Part shown: in pieces, positions 48,403 through 61,614 of the stretch
How the letters are laid out: every line of letters starts with the position of its first letter
Numbering within the stretch: position 1 is the first letter of the stretch
Source: Gnetum montanum
Lineage: Eukaryota > Streptophyta > Gnetopsida > Gnetales > Gnetaceae
Reading direction: 5' to 3'
Assembly: GCA_015680685.1 (NCBI GenBank)
Contig: MNCI01002042.1
Location: 642,251-706,250 of the forward strand
DNA length: 64,000 nucleotides
The notes under the pieces: model-generated
What the model was told of the DNA's origin: nothing
Seen by the model: only the letters and a program-made list of their open reading frames with translations
Databases searched by the model: none
Program-made: the position numbers and the translations under genes

Positions 48403-50467
48403 TACATAAAATCACTTTTTCTATCACAGTTTTAGGCAATAATAGAAAGTATGAATCTAGGACATCATATTTCTCTTAATACAATAGATCTTTTCATACT
48501 CTTTTAATAGAAGATAGTTATGTATTGTAGCTTTGAAATGAAATAAGAATCACTTGAAAATATAAAATAATAAGAGGGATATAATAGTTTTAGTGAATGA
48601 CACACATTTGGGCTCTAATTTACTCAAAATACAACTTCAAGAGATGCAGACATTGATTTCAAATAATTAGATTAATAGTGTGAAGATATAAGAATGAAAG
48701 AGCAATTATGATAAAATAAACATGATATATCTTCATACAAAATGGAAATATGAAGTGAGAAATTGTTTTGATTGATGTAAAAGAAAGAATAAAAATTGAG
48801 ATACTTGATATCAAATAAAAAATAGAAGAGAAAAATGATACTTAAAGAAAATGAAAGAGGACTTTAACTATCTTTAGCTTGATGAGGCTTCTTCTTCACC
48901 ATTCATCTCACTTGCTCAAGTAAGCTAAATGTCATTATATAATAGTTGATCCATCCACCTCATTGAATTGGATCATTTTACTTTTATTGAGTAGATTTAT
49001 TTACTTTTAATGTAGAAGGATCATTTTACTTTAAAAATAAACAAAGAAAAGTTAGATTTAAATAAATGTATCCCTAATAAACTCCTTGAATGCACAATGT
49101 TTGACTCCTTAATTATCTAGAAATTTCAAGAATTTTCTAACCACATTGTACCAAAATCCAAAACAAATGCAATTTTCTACTTACAAGGCCTATTGGAGAC
49201 CATGCCACTAAGTAGTTCTTGAATTAATTTATAGAAGAGAGAGAGAAATAAAAATAAAATTATATTAAGAATAATAAACATAGTACAGCTACATATCTCA
49301 TCAATAACAAACACGATTAAAAAATGACAAAGAAAAGGAAAGGCCCAACGATTTTGGAAAGCCCTTGTAGGTTTTCATCCTTGCAACCAATCCTTAAAAA
49401 CCTCCATTTTGGAGTATGAAAAAGATTAAGCTTTGACCTTGTTTAGAAGTGCCCTCGTAGATTTTCACTTCTTACTAAAAGCTTCTTTATTAATAGCCAA
49501 AAAGAGTAAAACAAAGACTAAAGAGATACTAGAGGCCAGCACTAAGACTTAAGCATAAGCTAAGAAAAGTTTCTAACACTATTGGGTCAAGATTCCATTA
49601 GCTGAAGAAGATTGAAACTTGCAAATTGAACAATGTTGACTTTTTGGAGCAAGAGACCAGAAGATTTCCAAGAGCAGTTCAATTTCAACTATTTTTATAA
49701 CACAACTCCTATATATCTTAAAGCTAAAATCTAAATGTAACCAATTAGGATTCACTGAACCTATTACCAATAAGCTACACTTTAGTTTTATACTCATTTA
49801 CTTGTAATTATTTATTACCAAATTTCAGGATAAGCATGAATAATGAAAAAATGAACCATGAATGCTAAAAGGAAATACCTTCTTACAGCTATAGACATTT
49901 ATATCACTAAATACCCATATGCCTGAAGAAGTTAAACATCATATTTGAACCATTCATGTACCTGTCAATATTAAAGATTACGAGCACAGTTGGGGCTACA
50001 TACAAATTTTCAGATATCCGATCTTTCAACACAATTGAAGTACACAGCTCCAAGGAGATGCATAAGGCATAAGACACACATAACAGAAGAAGATAACATT
50101 GGACACATAAGATCCGCATATCAGACATTGCAGGCAAAACTGGCACATAGGCTTCCGCTCAAAAGAAACAAAAACAAGTAAGCAGAAGAGGTAAAATCCA
50201 CAAACCTTGTGATAAATAAAACAAAAGGAAGTGGAATCACAATCTGAAATTAATGAATTTGGTCCTCCAAACACAATTAAATAAAAAAAAAGAAAGTGAT
50301 TATAAAGATTTAACCAGCTGTATTTTAGCCTTGGTAATATCAAATGGTCAGCTCGATTTATCTTAACAGGCAAAATTCTTCACTCTTAAATTATGATCAA
50401 AACCATTCAGCAACGAAACCTTTCCAGAGACCACATCAGAGTCCATCTTCAATTTATAGGAACATTG
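48403..50467. other. non-genic interval, 3' flank of the small membrane protein gene
   Basis: AT-rich sequence with no coding evidence. It should include the 3' UTR of the minus-strand gene that ends at 50468, whose poly(A) site could not be fixed. Confidence 0.5.
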
Positions 50468-51837
50468 TCACTTTCTGTCACTGGCACTCTTCGCATCATT
50501 TGGGACAGGTTGAATTCTCTGAATCGGATTTCGAACTAGTGTCTCCCCTCGCAAGGCTGCAACATATCTGTCATTAGTATCTTCCTTTCTTTGCAATTCA
50601 CCAAGGTATTCCGCAAGCCACCTATTGTTGACTTTAGCCATCATCTACATAAAGAAATCTTCATTAGTACAGCGTTACATGCAAAGCAATTATACATCAA
50701 GATCAAACTTATGTTATTTAAAAACAGAATTGATTGATGATTTTTTATTTTTTATTTTTTTCGAGCAAGGAACAATACGATGTCAAGCAGGATAACTGAC
50801 TACAGCATAACATCCATGGGACTTCCAAATACACTTCAGGCAGAAATTTAAAATAAGTGTGATGAAACGGTGGGAACCGTCAGGATTGATCTAAAGTTTA
50901 CTTTGTTTCAAACTACCATTAAACTCCCTGTAAACCATCCATAAACCTCTTGGACAAATATTGTACTTTAGATAAGAAATACAAGAAGTAGAAGCCCAGA
51001 GTTCCAAACAGAAACAAGGACAAGTGTTGCTGAAGCCTAGGGATTTTCCAACCACAATTTAATTTGTAAGGTATCTTAAATTCAATTAAAAGGATCATCA
51101 CCTGGAGACTCGATGCCTATCCCACGAAGTAGGGTCCCTATAGAACCAATGGATGTATGAAAGCCTAACTTCTTCAAGTGGCTGCACCCAGGTTTGAACC
51201 CACCTCTTCTGACTTGAGAAACAAGCACCTTACCTTCACTCCAAACAATAAATATGATAAATTCAATTCAATTATTTAAAAAAATCAAAGGATAAAGGAC
51301 ATTCCTATTCACCAGAAGGCTGTATACCACATCATGTTCCAATCTTGGAGCCCTCACTTGTTTCTCAAATTATAAGACTTGGATTTGAGCCTGGACTGAC
51401 CCTCCCAAAACCTTGCCTTCATAGGATAAGCACTGAGCCTCCAGGTGATGATCCTTAACCCTTTTTTTAGACCATAAAATATGAAAACTATGTTGTCTTT
51501 TTAAGGAATGTCATGTTGATAACTGTGTGCAAGCCTACGACCAATTTACAGTGGCTGCAGTGATACATGCTTGTAGATCCACTTTTCATGGTTCTCCTTA
51601 AGTTCTTCATGTTTGTTATTCAAATACTAAAAATTTTTTGTAACAGTACCTTGTAGCAAGTCTTGCATCAAGAAAGTGCAAGATCAGGGAAACAATGCAA
51701 ATATTCTATATAGGAGATCAAGAGAACCTCATCATTCTCAAGAAAAACATTGTTCATGTTCAAAACTTTGATGAATCTTTCAATTACCTCCAAACACAAT
51801 GATTCTTAGCTGGAATTGAAGTTGAGGGTAAAACAAA

Positions 51838-51878
<41 letters not shown>

Positions 51879-54800
51879 TCCAAAATAGCATAATCTCAAT
51901 AGGCTGTTAATCATTGCAAGGATTTCTTCAAAAGTTTTTATGTCTACCTCTGCAAGTATTTGTTTGACCTAGACTTGATTTTGCAGATTCTGGAACTCAA
52001 TTTTTCCCGGTCACAACTACCATGGCAAGCACTGTTTAGCACCATTTATCACGAAAAGGTTTACACCTATAACACAACTAAGAACACTCCTGACATGTTG
52101 ATCTGTCATTTGAAAATTGAACCAGCAACTCATCCAAAAAATCATTGGGAACGAACTTGGAGAGACTTGTTGATATGTAAGAAAAAATTATAAAAACGAA
52201 GAGCTTGAAACTTGGTGTCGCTCTTTCAACCAAGATGCAACAAGCGAGTCTGTTGGATCATCTTGCTTCAATATTCTATTGGATCATAAGGTATCAATTC
52301 TTGGATAGAGTTCTAAGAGAATTTGACATGTAACATTGGCAATTTCATGCGTTGGCAATCAAATCATTGCTCTGGCAACACAGTCAACAACACGACCTAA
52401 AACCAAATGATGACGCTTAGGCTGCTTCCAGCAGCAACAAGTCCTAGATATGAAAAACAATGATCAGAATAATGTCTTCAGTATAGCCGACCAATCCCTA
52501 CTCTGAAAGCATGAAAAAGAGAAGGCTTTCAATACTTATATTGGCATCCTCTTGACCAATTTAATAGACAGAAAACACACCGTTCTAATATATTGCTAAT
52601 CAAGGAAAACAGACAGTAGAGGGCTACAGATACCCCATGACATATAGCCCCCACAAAACTTTTATATGATTTAAAGTAGAACTTTTATTACTCACCACTA
52701 CCTTACAATCGAACCCATAACTTGGGGCTTCCAAATCAAGAGTCTTATCACTAAGCTAACACCTCATTGTTATTCTGAACTTGGTGCTTCAATACTTAAC
52801 AAGTAAAATAAAGTATAAGAAAATATTATAATGATAAGGTAGAATATGTTAAAAGATTAAATGGTACAACCAAGAATCATATAGAAATTAGGTCCAATCA
52901 AAGATGCAATGAATTGTTAGGGCCCATCCACAATAATAAATTTGGCAATCGGAAACAAATATTAGCACAATGGATTGGTTCAATCTGAAGTCATAACAGA
53001 AAGTCAAGGAACTGCAAGTAATTCTTGAGGCGTTACCAAACTGGAACAAATGCTCAAGCAATCAATTCCATTAACTTTCATTTCAATTTATACATGTGGT
53101 TGCTTACAGTTAACCCACGGTTTTCTGAACCTGGACATATTCTCCTATTGCCTAGAAACTTCTAGAACAGCCTAATGGCTAAGAATGTTGGTGTTGCTAT
53201 CTGTTCCAACAATCAACCCTTCAATTCCAACTCAATGACAACATGAGGGACAAATTCAAGAATACAGTTTCTTAATCCAGATTTATCAAAATGTCCACTA
53301 TATAATTTCATGCTACATTGGACAAATACATGCACAATAAAACATCCTAGCAATGGGCTTGAGGAAAATTCCATTATTCAATAAAACTAGGAAACAAACT
53401 TGCAAAAAACTAACAACAAACCCACAGGAACAGCCCATCCTATCCTACAAAATAGCATCAATACCGCAAGAACAATTTATCCTACAAAATAGCAACAATG
53501 CCACAAGAACAATTTATCCTACAAAACAAGAATAAACCCGCAAGAACCCATCCTACGTAAATAGCAACACACTCTCAAGAATAATCTATCTTGTGAAACA
53601 ACAATAAAGCTGCAAGAAAAACTCATTTTCCAAAAATAGCAATGAACTTATAAAAACAATTGGTCCTGAAAAATAACAATAAACCTACAACAGAAACTCA
53701 TTTTGCAAAAACAGCAATGAACACCTTGCAAAAACAATTCATTTTACAAAGACAACAATGAACCCTGCCAAAACAATTCATCCTACAAAATCATGAATCT
53801 CACCAATCCAACCATAGATCCTTCTAATCTATAATGAGCAGGAACTACTAGTATGGTTTTCAACTACACTTGGCCACAAAGCCATCATAACTAGCTAGAG
53901 CCACCAATGTCATTTGTTATCCTCAATATCAAAATACACTCTTCTCCTTCATTATCTATGTTGTTGTCACTATCGATAACTTCTGCAATTGTTGCCACAC
54001 TACATAAACCTATGGTGCCACTAGCTTCACCATCATGTTTTAGTACTCCTATAGCTCCTAGCAAATCCTATCACAATCATTACTTAGCAGTAGGATTTCA
54101 GAATAGATGCATTAAAACGCTTGAATTTCTATTGCCCTGATTGTTGATCTGCTTTACTTGATAAATGCCTTCCTTGGTAGATCTAAAGATAATGCTTTCA
54201 ATTATATCATCATTGTGTCCATCACACACATCACATTCATATATCACCTTGCCACTATATATGAGCGTGTTATTTAACAGTATGAAACAACTCTTCGTAG
54301 CAAACCCATGCAGACCACTAATGAAGTTGCCCTTTGTATGCGTGCACCTTGCACCATCTCAAATCTGATGAATTGATAACCAAATTTGTGACTAGCATTC
54401 TTTTTTCTTACAACAATGCTCATGCCCTCATCACCAATATTGATTCATGCAAATTCTAATACCATTGTTAGGAACTATCAACAATAACAAATTTGGAAGT
54501 CAGAAACAAATATTAGCAAAACAAATTAATGCAACAAAAACAAAACTCATCAAATATCTAAAGCCATAACATAACATAAAGGAAATAAAAATAAAACCCC
54601 AACCCTTAACAAAACAGGGCAACTACTCAAGCAATCAATTCCATTACCTTTCCTCTCATTTTATACATGTAGTTGCTTACAAGCTAACCCAAGGTTCATT
54701 AAATGATATGTTATGAATTTGATTGCCTCGAATGGCTATAATTATGTCAAGGTGTATGACTTATTGGTTAAGGCATATGGCTTGCATTCTACAAGTCACA

Positions 54801-56978
54801 TGTTCAATCTCAATAGGCTGCTGCTGAGATCTACAAGCATTATGCAAAAGATTGTTGAAACTGAACTGATTCAATGAATCAATAGAGTCTCAGTTTCGGT
54901 TTTAGTATTGAACCTGGACAGATTCTCCAATCACCTAAGAACTTCTAAAACAAGGTAGTTGCTGAGAATGTTGACATTGCTACTTACTGTAACATGAATA
55001 AATTCTTGAAGAAACAAAGCTTCCTTATTGAAACATGATTTGGGAATAAATTCAACATTTGAATACAGTCAATGGAGAATTGTGGTTAAGATGATGGTCC
55101 ATCTAACCTTTGTTAGCATTTCAGTACTTGACACCAGTTTAACTACCCAGATTAGTAATTAATAGTCCATTGGAAAACACAAAGACTACCTCTATAAAAA
55201 TCAAAATTATTCACCATGGCTGGAGATACACATCCTGATTTCCGTGTGACTGTTACATGATTCTCATTAAACAACTTCATCCAATTAATGTAATGTGGTT
55301 CCTAATTACATCATGAATTCACTACATTGAGGTTAAGCTTAATGATATTGTCAATGTCTAATAGAATACACTTCATCAGTTGTTTATAAGGCTCTGGGTA
55401 AGTTAGAAAGGAAAAAACAATCAATATATTTTGTGAACAGTGGACAAGGTGGAGATCATTGAATTCTGACAAATTTGATGTCATGAATGGTCAGCTTTTA
55501 TCTATGTGATGTGAACAATAAAGTCGTATCATTATCATCAATTCCTCAAAAGCAACCAATTATGTGCAGACCAAATTATGTTTAAGAACTGTCATGTAAT
55601 GGACGGTTTAATGTTGAGCTTCCTGAGATACGTCATCTGTTGGTTATAAATCCTTCAATCAGTGTTAGGGACAAGAATCCCTCAATGATGAGTTTTAAAC
55701 CTTGTTAGGTACAAAGCATAAATAGTTTCCTGCTCTCAAATACCAAACATGAGTAACAAATACAAATACCAGTGTAAACATGAGTAACAAATACAAATAC
55801 CGGTGAACACTGGTTGTGTATCCGTAACAATAAGAAAGTTGGTAGTCTTATGACATAGAATCAGACTCATTTTAGACCATTTTTACCAAGATATAAACCA
55901 GCATCCACTGAAGATATTAGTTTTACTCTAGATTTATAGTTCCTCCGAAACAAGGATGCTTTTTCATCTTTGGGAAAAAGTCAAAAACATTTTTTTAACA
56001 AAGAGGCCTAGAAAGCTAACAATATCTCAAAGAATGAAAAAGAATGCACTTAGCCAAACTGTTTAAAGAAACATAAAATGTTTTGTCTAGCTATTTGACC
56101 TGTAAAATATCTATTGTTGGAAATGTTTTTCATTTGGTGAACTTGCTCATCCTATTTGGGAAGCACGCAGTCAAGAGGTTTTAAAATTTTTATTTCTCAT
56201 TAAAAGTAAAATTCACCAGTATGCTTATAAGATGTTTGCACTAGGACAGCTGCGAATAACATCTAAACTATGATTTGGACCCTGATACCAACGAGATTTC
56301 TTTTTTCTTTTTACTTTTCTTTAAACATGTTCGATTTTCTCTGTTCTTAAAAAACACAGGTAAAATTTTCATCTCAAAAATTTGCCGCCTGTCATGGAAG
56401 GCGAACTGGAGTCGATTTCGCCAACGGTGATTTCCATTCAAAAAAGTTGTAAATTTCTCAAATACGTTGGTTAATGCAATTCGCCAGAATCAATAAGAAA
56501 TTCAGCCTAGAAGACCCTGATTGGGTGAAGGAACCTAATGAAGATTATGAAGAAATCGCCAAACAAAGAAAGTATGGCTCTATGAAATCATCTGCACTAG
56601 CTTTAAAACGCGAATAGGCAAACAAGTATGTGAGAAATACAATCGAGAGAGAAACATGAAAAAACGCAGTATCAATTGTGCATCTCGGCTTCGGAACATC
56701 TATGTTAAGGAGGATGTCAACTTTTTGGGGAATTGGAAATGTATCGAATTCATTTTGATAATCTGCAAAAGTACTACCCGGGAATCCTCAGTAGTGGTTT
56801 CGCGAAGATGGGATTCAACTTGGTGGCTGTTGACGTTGGTGGCCTGCATAACACAGTAACCCACGACGCCTGGAACAACGCCGCAGACGGTGGCAAATGT
56901 ATAGAAAAAGGTCTTAGATTCTCTGCATGATCTCACTATCCATCTCCATGCTGCGCTCTTCTCGTACAGAAACGCCAT
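50468..56978 (-). CDS. conserved plant small membrane protein, two exons with a 6.1 kb intron
   Basis: Exon 1 is 56978-56778 (67 codons) and exon 2 is 50644-50468 (58 codons and TGA), 125 residues in all. The donor GTAGTA follows CGG at 56778 and the acceptor TTTATGTAG precedes ATGATGGCT; the phase is 0. The N-terminus LYEKSAAWRWIVR leads into a hydrophobic segment at about residues 24-45 (FFYTFATVCGVVPGVVGYCV), a likely membrane span. Exon 2 gives MMAKVNNRWLAEYLGELQRK, EDTNDRYVAALRGETL and RNPIQRIQPVP. As I recall, this order matches a family of about 120-residue plant proteins of unknown function, with DSLMMGKV at the exon join. The two halves fit that family with no loss, so the join is well supported. 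The intron holds SINEs and a Copia element. No stop is seen; the gene looks intact. Confidence 0.85.
51120..51245 (-). mobile_element. possible tRNA-derived SINE in the intron
   Basis: The minus strand has ggtgggttcaaacctggg, a B-box-like string, with an A-box-like gtgaaggtaaggtgcttg about 40 bases before it. It differs from the other SINE family here. Confidence 0.4.
51841..51876. repeat. AT dinucleotide microsatellite, 18 repeats
   Basis: An uninterrupted AT run within the 6.1 kb intron. Confidence 0.95.
52610..52775 (-). mobile_element. tRNA-derived SINE, copy C
   Basis: The best-kept copy of the family at 4066 and 4440. The minus strand begins gaggtgttagcttagtgat (A-box) and has atgggttcgattg (B-box) about 35 bases on. 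The body then carries the shared ttctactttaaat and ataaaagtt strings. Confidence 0.65.
53390..53790. repeat. minisatellite-like repeats inside the intronic Copia element
   Basis: About ten imperfect units of roughly 35-45 bases based on aacaattcatcctacaaaatagcaacaa. Confidence 0.75.
54700..54900 (+). mobile_element. SINE-like insertion in the 5' LTR of the intronic Copia element
   Basis: This block is absent from the partner LTR. It carries tatgacttattggttaagg (A-box-like) and catgttcaatctc (weak B-box). Confidence 0.5.
55000..56390. other. intron sequence without recognised features
   Basis: The rest of the 6.1 kb intron. A near-direct duplication of about 40 bases (catgagtaacaaatacaaataccag) is seen at 55745-55800; nothing else is recognised. 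Confidence 0.55.
56474..56758 (+). pseudogene. unidentified coding-like fragment antisense to the intron
   Basis: A plus-strand frame of 94 codons with protein-like composition: INKKFSLEDPDW, NEDYEEIAKQRKYGSMKSSA, then two stops (a TAG after LKRE near 56615, a TGA after ERET near 56657), then SIVHLGFGTS and a hydrophobic stretch. It ends 20 bases before the donor of the minus-strand gene. A further upstream frame from 56394 (MEGELESIS) may be a first exon. I recognise no family; it may be the remnant of a head-to-head neighbour gene or a retrocopy. Confidence 0.45.
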
Positions 56979-57029
56979 TCTCCACGAGCTCCTTCTAGAT
57001 GCCGCTGCAACCTTTCCAGCCTCCCTGCT

Positions 57030-57060
57030 GCAGCTATAGTTTGTATCATGTGCCTGAAAA
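57030..57060 (-). other. possible 5' UTR splice acceptor of the small membrane protein gene
   Basis: The minus strand reads tattttatttttcag at about 57068-57054, then gcacatg. This is a good pyrimidine-rich acceptor about 75 bases upstream of the ATG, so the gene may have a 5' UTR intron and start further right. Confidence 0.4.
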
Positions 57061-57299
57061 ATAAAATATTAATAATAAGCGAAAATTTTCAGATATCTGC
57101 TATGCTTAATCATAGTAATGTGCTTAGTCATAGTAATACACAAGTACCATCTCATATAACTGATAGGGATAACAAGAAAGGAAAGACCTAACGTATTTGG
57201 GATGCTTACTCAAGATTTTGTCTTTACAATCAAGTGAATAATAAAAGAAAGAAGCAACTTTTCAGGAATTCACTTTCACGAAACAAATGAAGCACATGA

Positions 57300-57322
57300 T
57301 AAAAAAAGAGAGAGAGAGAGCT
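57300..57322. repeat. GA microsatellite
   Basis: A short A run followed by about seven GA units, upstream of the small membrane protein gene. Confidence 0.8.
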
Positions 57323-57529
57323 CCTTTGTAGACAATTATATTGCATAAGGTTACTTGCATTGGAGTTTCTATCGTTCATAAATCTGAACCAATGTTGCAA
57401 AAGATGAATCAACTAATTAAATCTTTGAAGCTTAGGATATAATTTGGAAATGAACAAGGTAGAAGATCATTGATTTTTTTTTTCACAATAGTCAGATTCT
57501 AAAAAATGATATTGCATATGCACTTTTAA

Positions 57530-60370
57530 ATATGAAAGAGAACAATAGGCCTAATAACATTCCAAATAAATTTGAAATTCATAGAAGTCATAAGCAAGAA
57601 GCTTAAAAAAAATATCTTGAGATAGTTGACAATTTGGAATAACTTTGCATGCCTAGATCTAAGTGTGCTAAGCAAAAGGACATTAGTAAAAGAAATGAAC
57701 AAAATCATTTGTAGCTCCACAAAGAGGGCAAACAGGAGTATGAACCCCAAGATGTTCAAGGTGTTTGTCAATAGGTAAATGTTAGTGAAGGAGATACTAA
57801 AGAAATTGTTGAATTTTAGGTAGAGTAGGAAGCTTCCATATTTGCTTGAAGGTAGACATCCCAAATTGTTTTGATTTCTATTTATGCTAAAACTTGTTTT
57901 GATTAAGGAGTTATACAAAAGCTAAAATGGAACATGTGGCTTATAAGGCAAAGGTTTCAATCCATTAGTCCAACAAAGGCTCTGAAAAATACTTTGCACC
58001 AAAGCATCCAAATGTAAATAGTGATGAATAAAATTACAAATTTGATCAAAATAATAATGCAAAACTATAGATACCCCATCCAAATTATCAAACAGTTTCT
58101 AAGAAATCCATTGGTCAACAAGAAATAGACAATTAAGAGAAATCACTTCGTTCTAAAACCAACAAGTAACCAGTTGAGAATTCATAGTAGCAAGATGAGC
58201 AAGTGAAAGAGGTAACCACTATGAACAAAACTTAAAAAGAAGAGTAGAATTGATGTTAACATTATTCCAGTCTATATAATTGTATAATACCTACCATGCC
58301 CTCCAAATGCTTTTGAAGAGATAAGACCTAGGAATGATAATCATATGAGGATAAAAAATCCAATTAACAAAGTAGATACCTTTCCACAATGGCTTTTGTT
58401 TGGGAAATACTTGTTATAGCCTTATCTACAGGAGAGTTCCAATAATGTCAAAAGCATCCAAATTCTAAAATAGTCACTTTGCCACCAAAGTAAGCCCATG
58501 TTTAGAAAATTTTAAAAGACATAAACTACCATTTTTCTTAGGAAGAGTAACAATATTCCAAGCAACTCAATGAAAACCTTTTCGAGAATCTTTAGAAGAC
58601 CACATGAAATCTTAGAATAATCATTCCAACTTGTGATAAGCAGTTTAAGAGGGAGCCCAACACAAATAATAACACACATGAGTAGAAGGACAAATAGATT
58701 TGCAAACTAGATACTTGCCTGCAAGAGTAAGGAGTTTTGCCTTCCACTTATTGATTTTCTTCTAAATCCAAGAAACCACTTAATCCCAGAGAGCTGAATT
58801 AGATCCTTTAAAATGAAACGAAATTCTCAAAATATTAATAATATCTTCATCTTGAATTAGCTTCCAATTTTTGTTAGGAAAATAACGGTAATCATTTTTG
58901 AAACTATAAATAGAGGATTTATTCCAATTAATAGCAAAGCCAATAAGAAAGTAATCTTGATCCACTCAAAATAAGAGGCGATGTAGATTAGCAGGTGTAT
59001 GTGAACAAGGAAAAACAAGTCATTGGAAAAATGCATATTAAGAAGTTGATGTTGAGGAGTAGAAAGAAGAACTCTAATAGTAGCCTTATTTTGAATATCA
59101 TAATTTAATTGATGACAAAAAAAAATTCTATTGTAATAATGAACAGGCAAGGAGTAAGAGGATAATCTTATCTTACTAACCTATGAATAGAGAAGGAAGA
59201 AGTGATACCAAATGTAGGAGCTATTTTAGCAATGGTATCTAAGAATATACATGTCACTATATGCAGAAACTTAAGGCTAAAATCAAGTTTAGTCATGATT
59301 TGCAAAATGAAGTCCCACTTAATGTTGGTGTAAGCCTTTGCATAATGAAGCTTAATAAAGAGAATATTTGGACCCTCATCTTCTGCTCACTAAAGGTCTT
59401 CCCAAGCAATAACCACATTATTTAAAATATATCTACTAGGAACAAAACCTCTTTATTGAGAGAAAATAATATGATAAAGAATCTTTTGCAAACGTAATGT
59501 CAAGCATTTAGCCCAAATTTTATATACCATGCTAAGAAGCATGATGGGTTGCTAGTTGGAGATATAAGTAAGATTCCCAGACTTTGGTAGAAGTTGAATT
59601 ATTCCCTAATTTAATTCGACCTTAAATAACTAGCATGGATAGCCTTGCTAAAAACTTAGAAGAGATTGTTGCTAACAAGATTCCAATGACTCCTAAAGAA
59701 GTTAATTAGAAAGCCATCATAACTTGGACACTTACCAATGTTCATTTTAAAACATGCCTGTTGAAGTTCCGCTTGAGTAATATTAGCTTCTAAAATTTGC
59801 AACATAGAAGAATTAACTAGAACAAAATAATTAATAGTAGCTACCTCAAATGAAGAAATGTCCATAGGGGTAGTAGTAAATAAAGCTTCAAAATAATTTC
59901 TAAGGTAGGAAAGGAGCATGTTATATTTAGTGATAATGATACCATCAATTGAAATTTTATCCAAAGAATGCAAAGGAGATAAACTATTTAGATTTTTAAA
60001 AAATTCCTTATAGTCTTCATCTTGAATTTTTAATCAAGTAAGCCTACTTTTGGTTAAGGTACTTTGTGCCTTGTAAACATTCCACTAACAAAAAGTTGAT
60101 CAAGCTCTAGCCAAATTCTCATGAACTTGTGAGTTGAAAGGATCTTGAATCAACTAATCTAAAAGTTGTTTAATAATAGAGTGAATGTTGTTGTACTCTT
60201 GTCTAGCACATGAGGCCACTTTCTTACCATAATAGCAAACAAAATTTTGCACTCTACAAGTAGCACAATGCCACCATTGAATCCAACCCAATTGACTTGA
60301 GGGCCCTGGTTTAGCATTCCAAAGGCTTGAGAGAATTTATTAAGTAGTAGGAGATGAAAAATAGTTACTA
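57530..60370 (-). mobile_element. decayed LINE (non-LTR retrotransposon), RT to zinc-ribbon end
   Basis: On the minus strand, in order: ITQAELQQACFKMNIGKCPSYDGF at about 59780-59705 (the GK-P-DGF entry motif of LINE RT), QPIMLLSMVYKIWAK near 59550, RGFVPSRYILNNVVIAWED near 59450-59390, LFIKLHYAKAYTNIKWDF near 59350, then frames with many shifts. The C-terminal zf-RVT-like ribbon is at about 57770-57690 (LPIDKHLEHLGVH, VCPLCGA, VHFFY, CPFA). The endonuclease part is not seen; the LTR starting at 60373 cuts the 5' side. RT would copy the element at the target site. The element is dead, with stops and frameshifts throughout. Confidence 0.8.
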
Positions 60371-60372
60371 AG

Positions 60373-61315
60373 TGATCATTGGTGAAGTACCCCTATGCCC
60401 AACCATACAAATCACAAAGCATTCATGCGCGATCCAAATGAATTCCATGGACTTCGTCATTTCCAATGCACTAGCCCTTTAGGAAGTGAATCTAGCCTTA
60501 AGGTCAATCGTTGTCTTCCCAATTACACTTGTGACATTTGTGGTATGGTTAAGTGTAATTGAGGTATTCAATTTTTATCATTTTTTTATGTTTTATAGAT
60601 CGATGCTCAAATATGGATAAAAGTAATTTGATTAACTAATCTAAATTAACTAATTTACTAGCATTTAACTAATCCTAACATAATTATTCGTTCCCACTTT
60701 TCGTACACATCCTGAACCCACATATTTGCTACTAGGTGACCAAGTGATACGCTACTAGGCGTACCAAGCAATAACGTTGTTGGGATTACCAAGCAAATAC
60801 GTGTTACACTCGAAGTGTTCGTACTTACGTATTTAATTTATCTAGCTTAATAACCTCATTAGCTCAATTGTTAGAAAATATTTGCGAAATAATTGAGAAT
60901 AATTAACAAATAATTAAAAACATTGCATGCATAAATAAAAGAGATAATCTATCCAAAGTGCTACAAGGTTTATCAGAAAGCTCATCTTTATTGCCACACA
61001 CATTATTGTGTGTAGGTACAACAATGCTCAAATAAAGGTCCATACACTTAATGACTCCTGCTGCGGTCATTCGGGGAAAAAATTCTAACTTTTGAATGGA
61101 GAAAATGCAAGAGCTTCGCTGCTACTGAAATCTAGATTGCCATAAATGCGGCTAGAAGGTGCATATTTATAGGTGACAGATAGACACTATGTCAATGAGG
61201 CCTCATTAACGTAGGGCAAGATGCATCGACGGGGCCTCGTCAACAAGACCTTGTCGACAGAGTCAACTACATCGACGAGGCTTTGTCAATGTAGCCAACC
61301 AGCAACGACTCTTCA
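60373..61315 (-). repeat. 3' LTR of the 60373-64000 element
   Basis: 943 bases. It shares the gtacccct, aaccata and tcttccca blocks with the other family LTRs. In minus sense the U3 has GTCGAC and GTCGATG motifs mixed with GAGGCC and GACAAGG-like strings, then CTATAAATA near 61162-61170. Confidence 0.87.
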
Positions 61316-61614
61316 TACGCCCACGACTAAATGAAAACTCATCCTCGAGTTTTTTTACAAAATTGGAAAGGCATGGGATTATTGATTGACTTTTCTTCAA
61401 CAAAACAACTAATTGCCTTTGACAAAAAATGGAGTGCCTAGGCGTATGAATCAACACATTACAAAAATGGTGGTGTTTAGGACATAAAATTGAACACCAT
61501 GACACAATTCTTCAAAAATTGGACAACACATTCCTTGATGGTGTGAAGCTTGTTGGACAAAATCAAACAGTCCTAGGTTGTGGTGGTTCCTAAGGCTTCA
61601 AGGGACCTTCATTG

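Larger units (their letters stand above)
52915..54994 (-). mobile_element. non-autonomous Copia-type LTR element in the intron, minus orientation
   Basis: LTRs at 52915-53211 (3') and 54466-54994 (5') start TGTTAGG or end in AACA on the plus strand, with TGAAT duplicated at 52910-52914 and 54995-54999. The primer site on the minus strand beside 54465 reads TGGTATTAGAATTT, a decayed TGGTATCAGAGC, which sets the orientation. The 5' LTR is longer because about 200 bases with a SINE-like A-box were inserted. The interior has no readable gag or pol. Confidence 0.88.

Noticed and set aside
52690-52775. A functional tRNA gene
   Set aside because: The boxes are present but the arms do not fold into a full cloverleaf by eye, and body sequence is shared with two other copies.
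57526-57918. 130-codon hydrophobic minus-strand frame that looks like a membrane protein
   Set aside because: The neighbouring frame reads as the zinc-ribbon end of a LINE RT; this frame is its shadow in AT-rich DNA.
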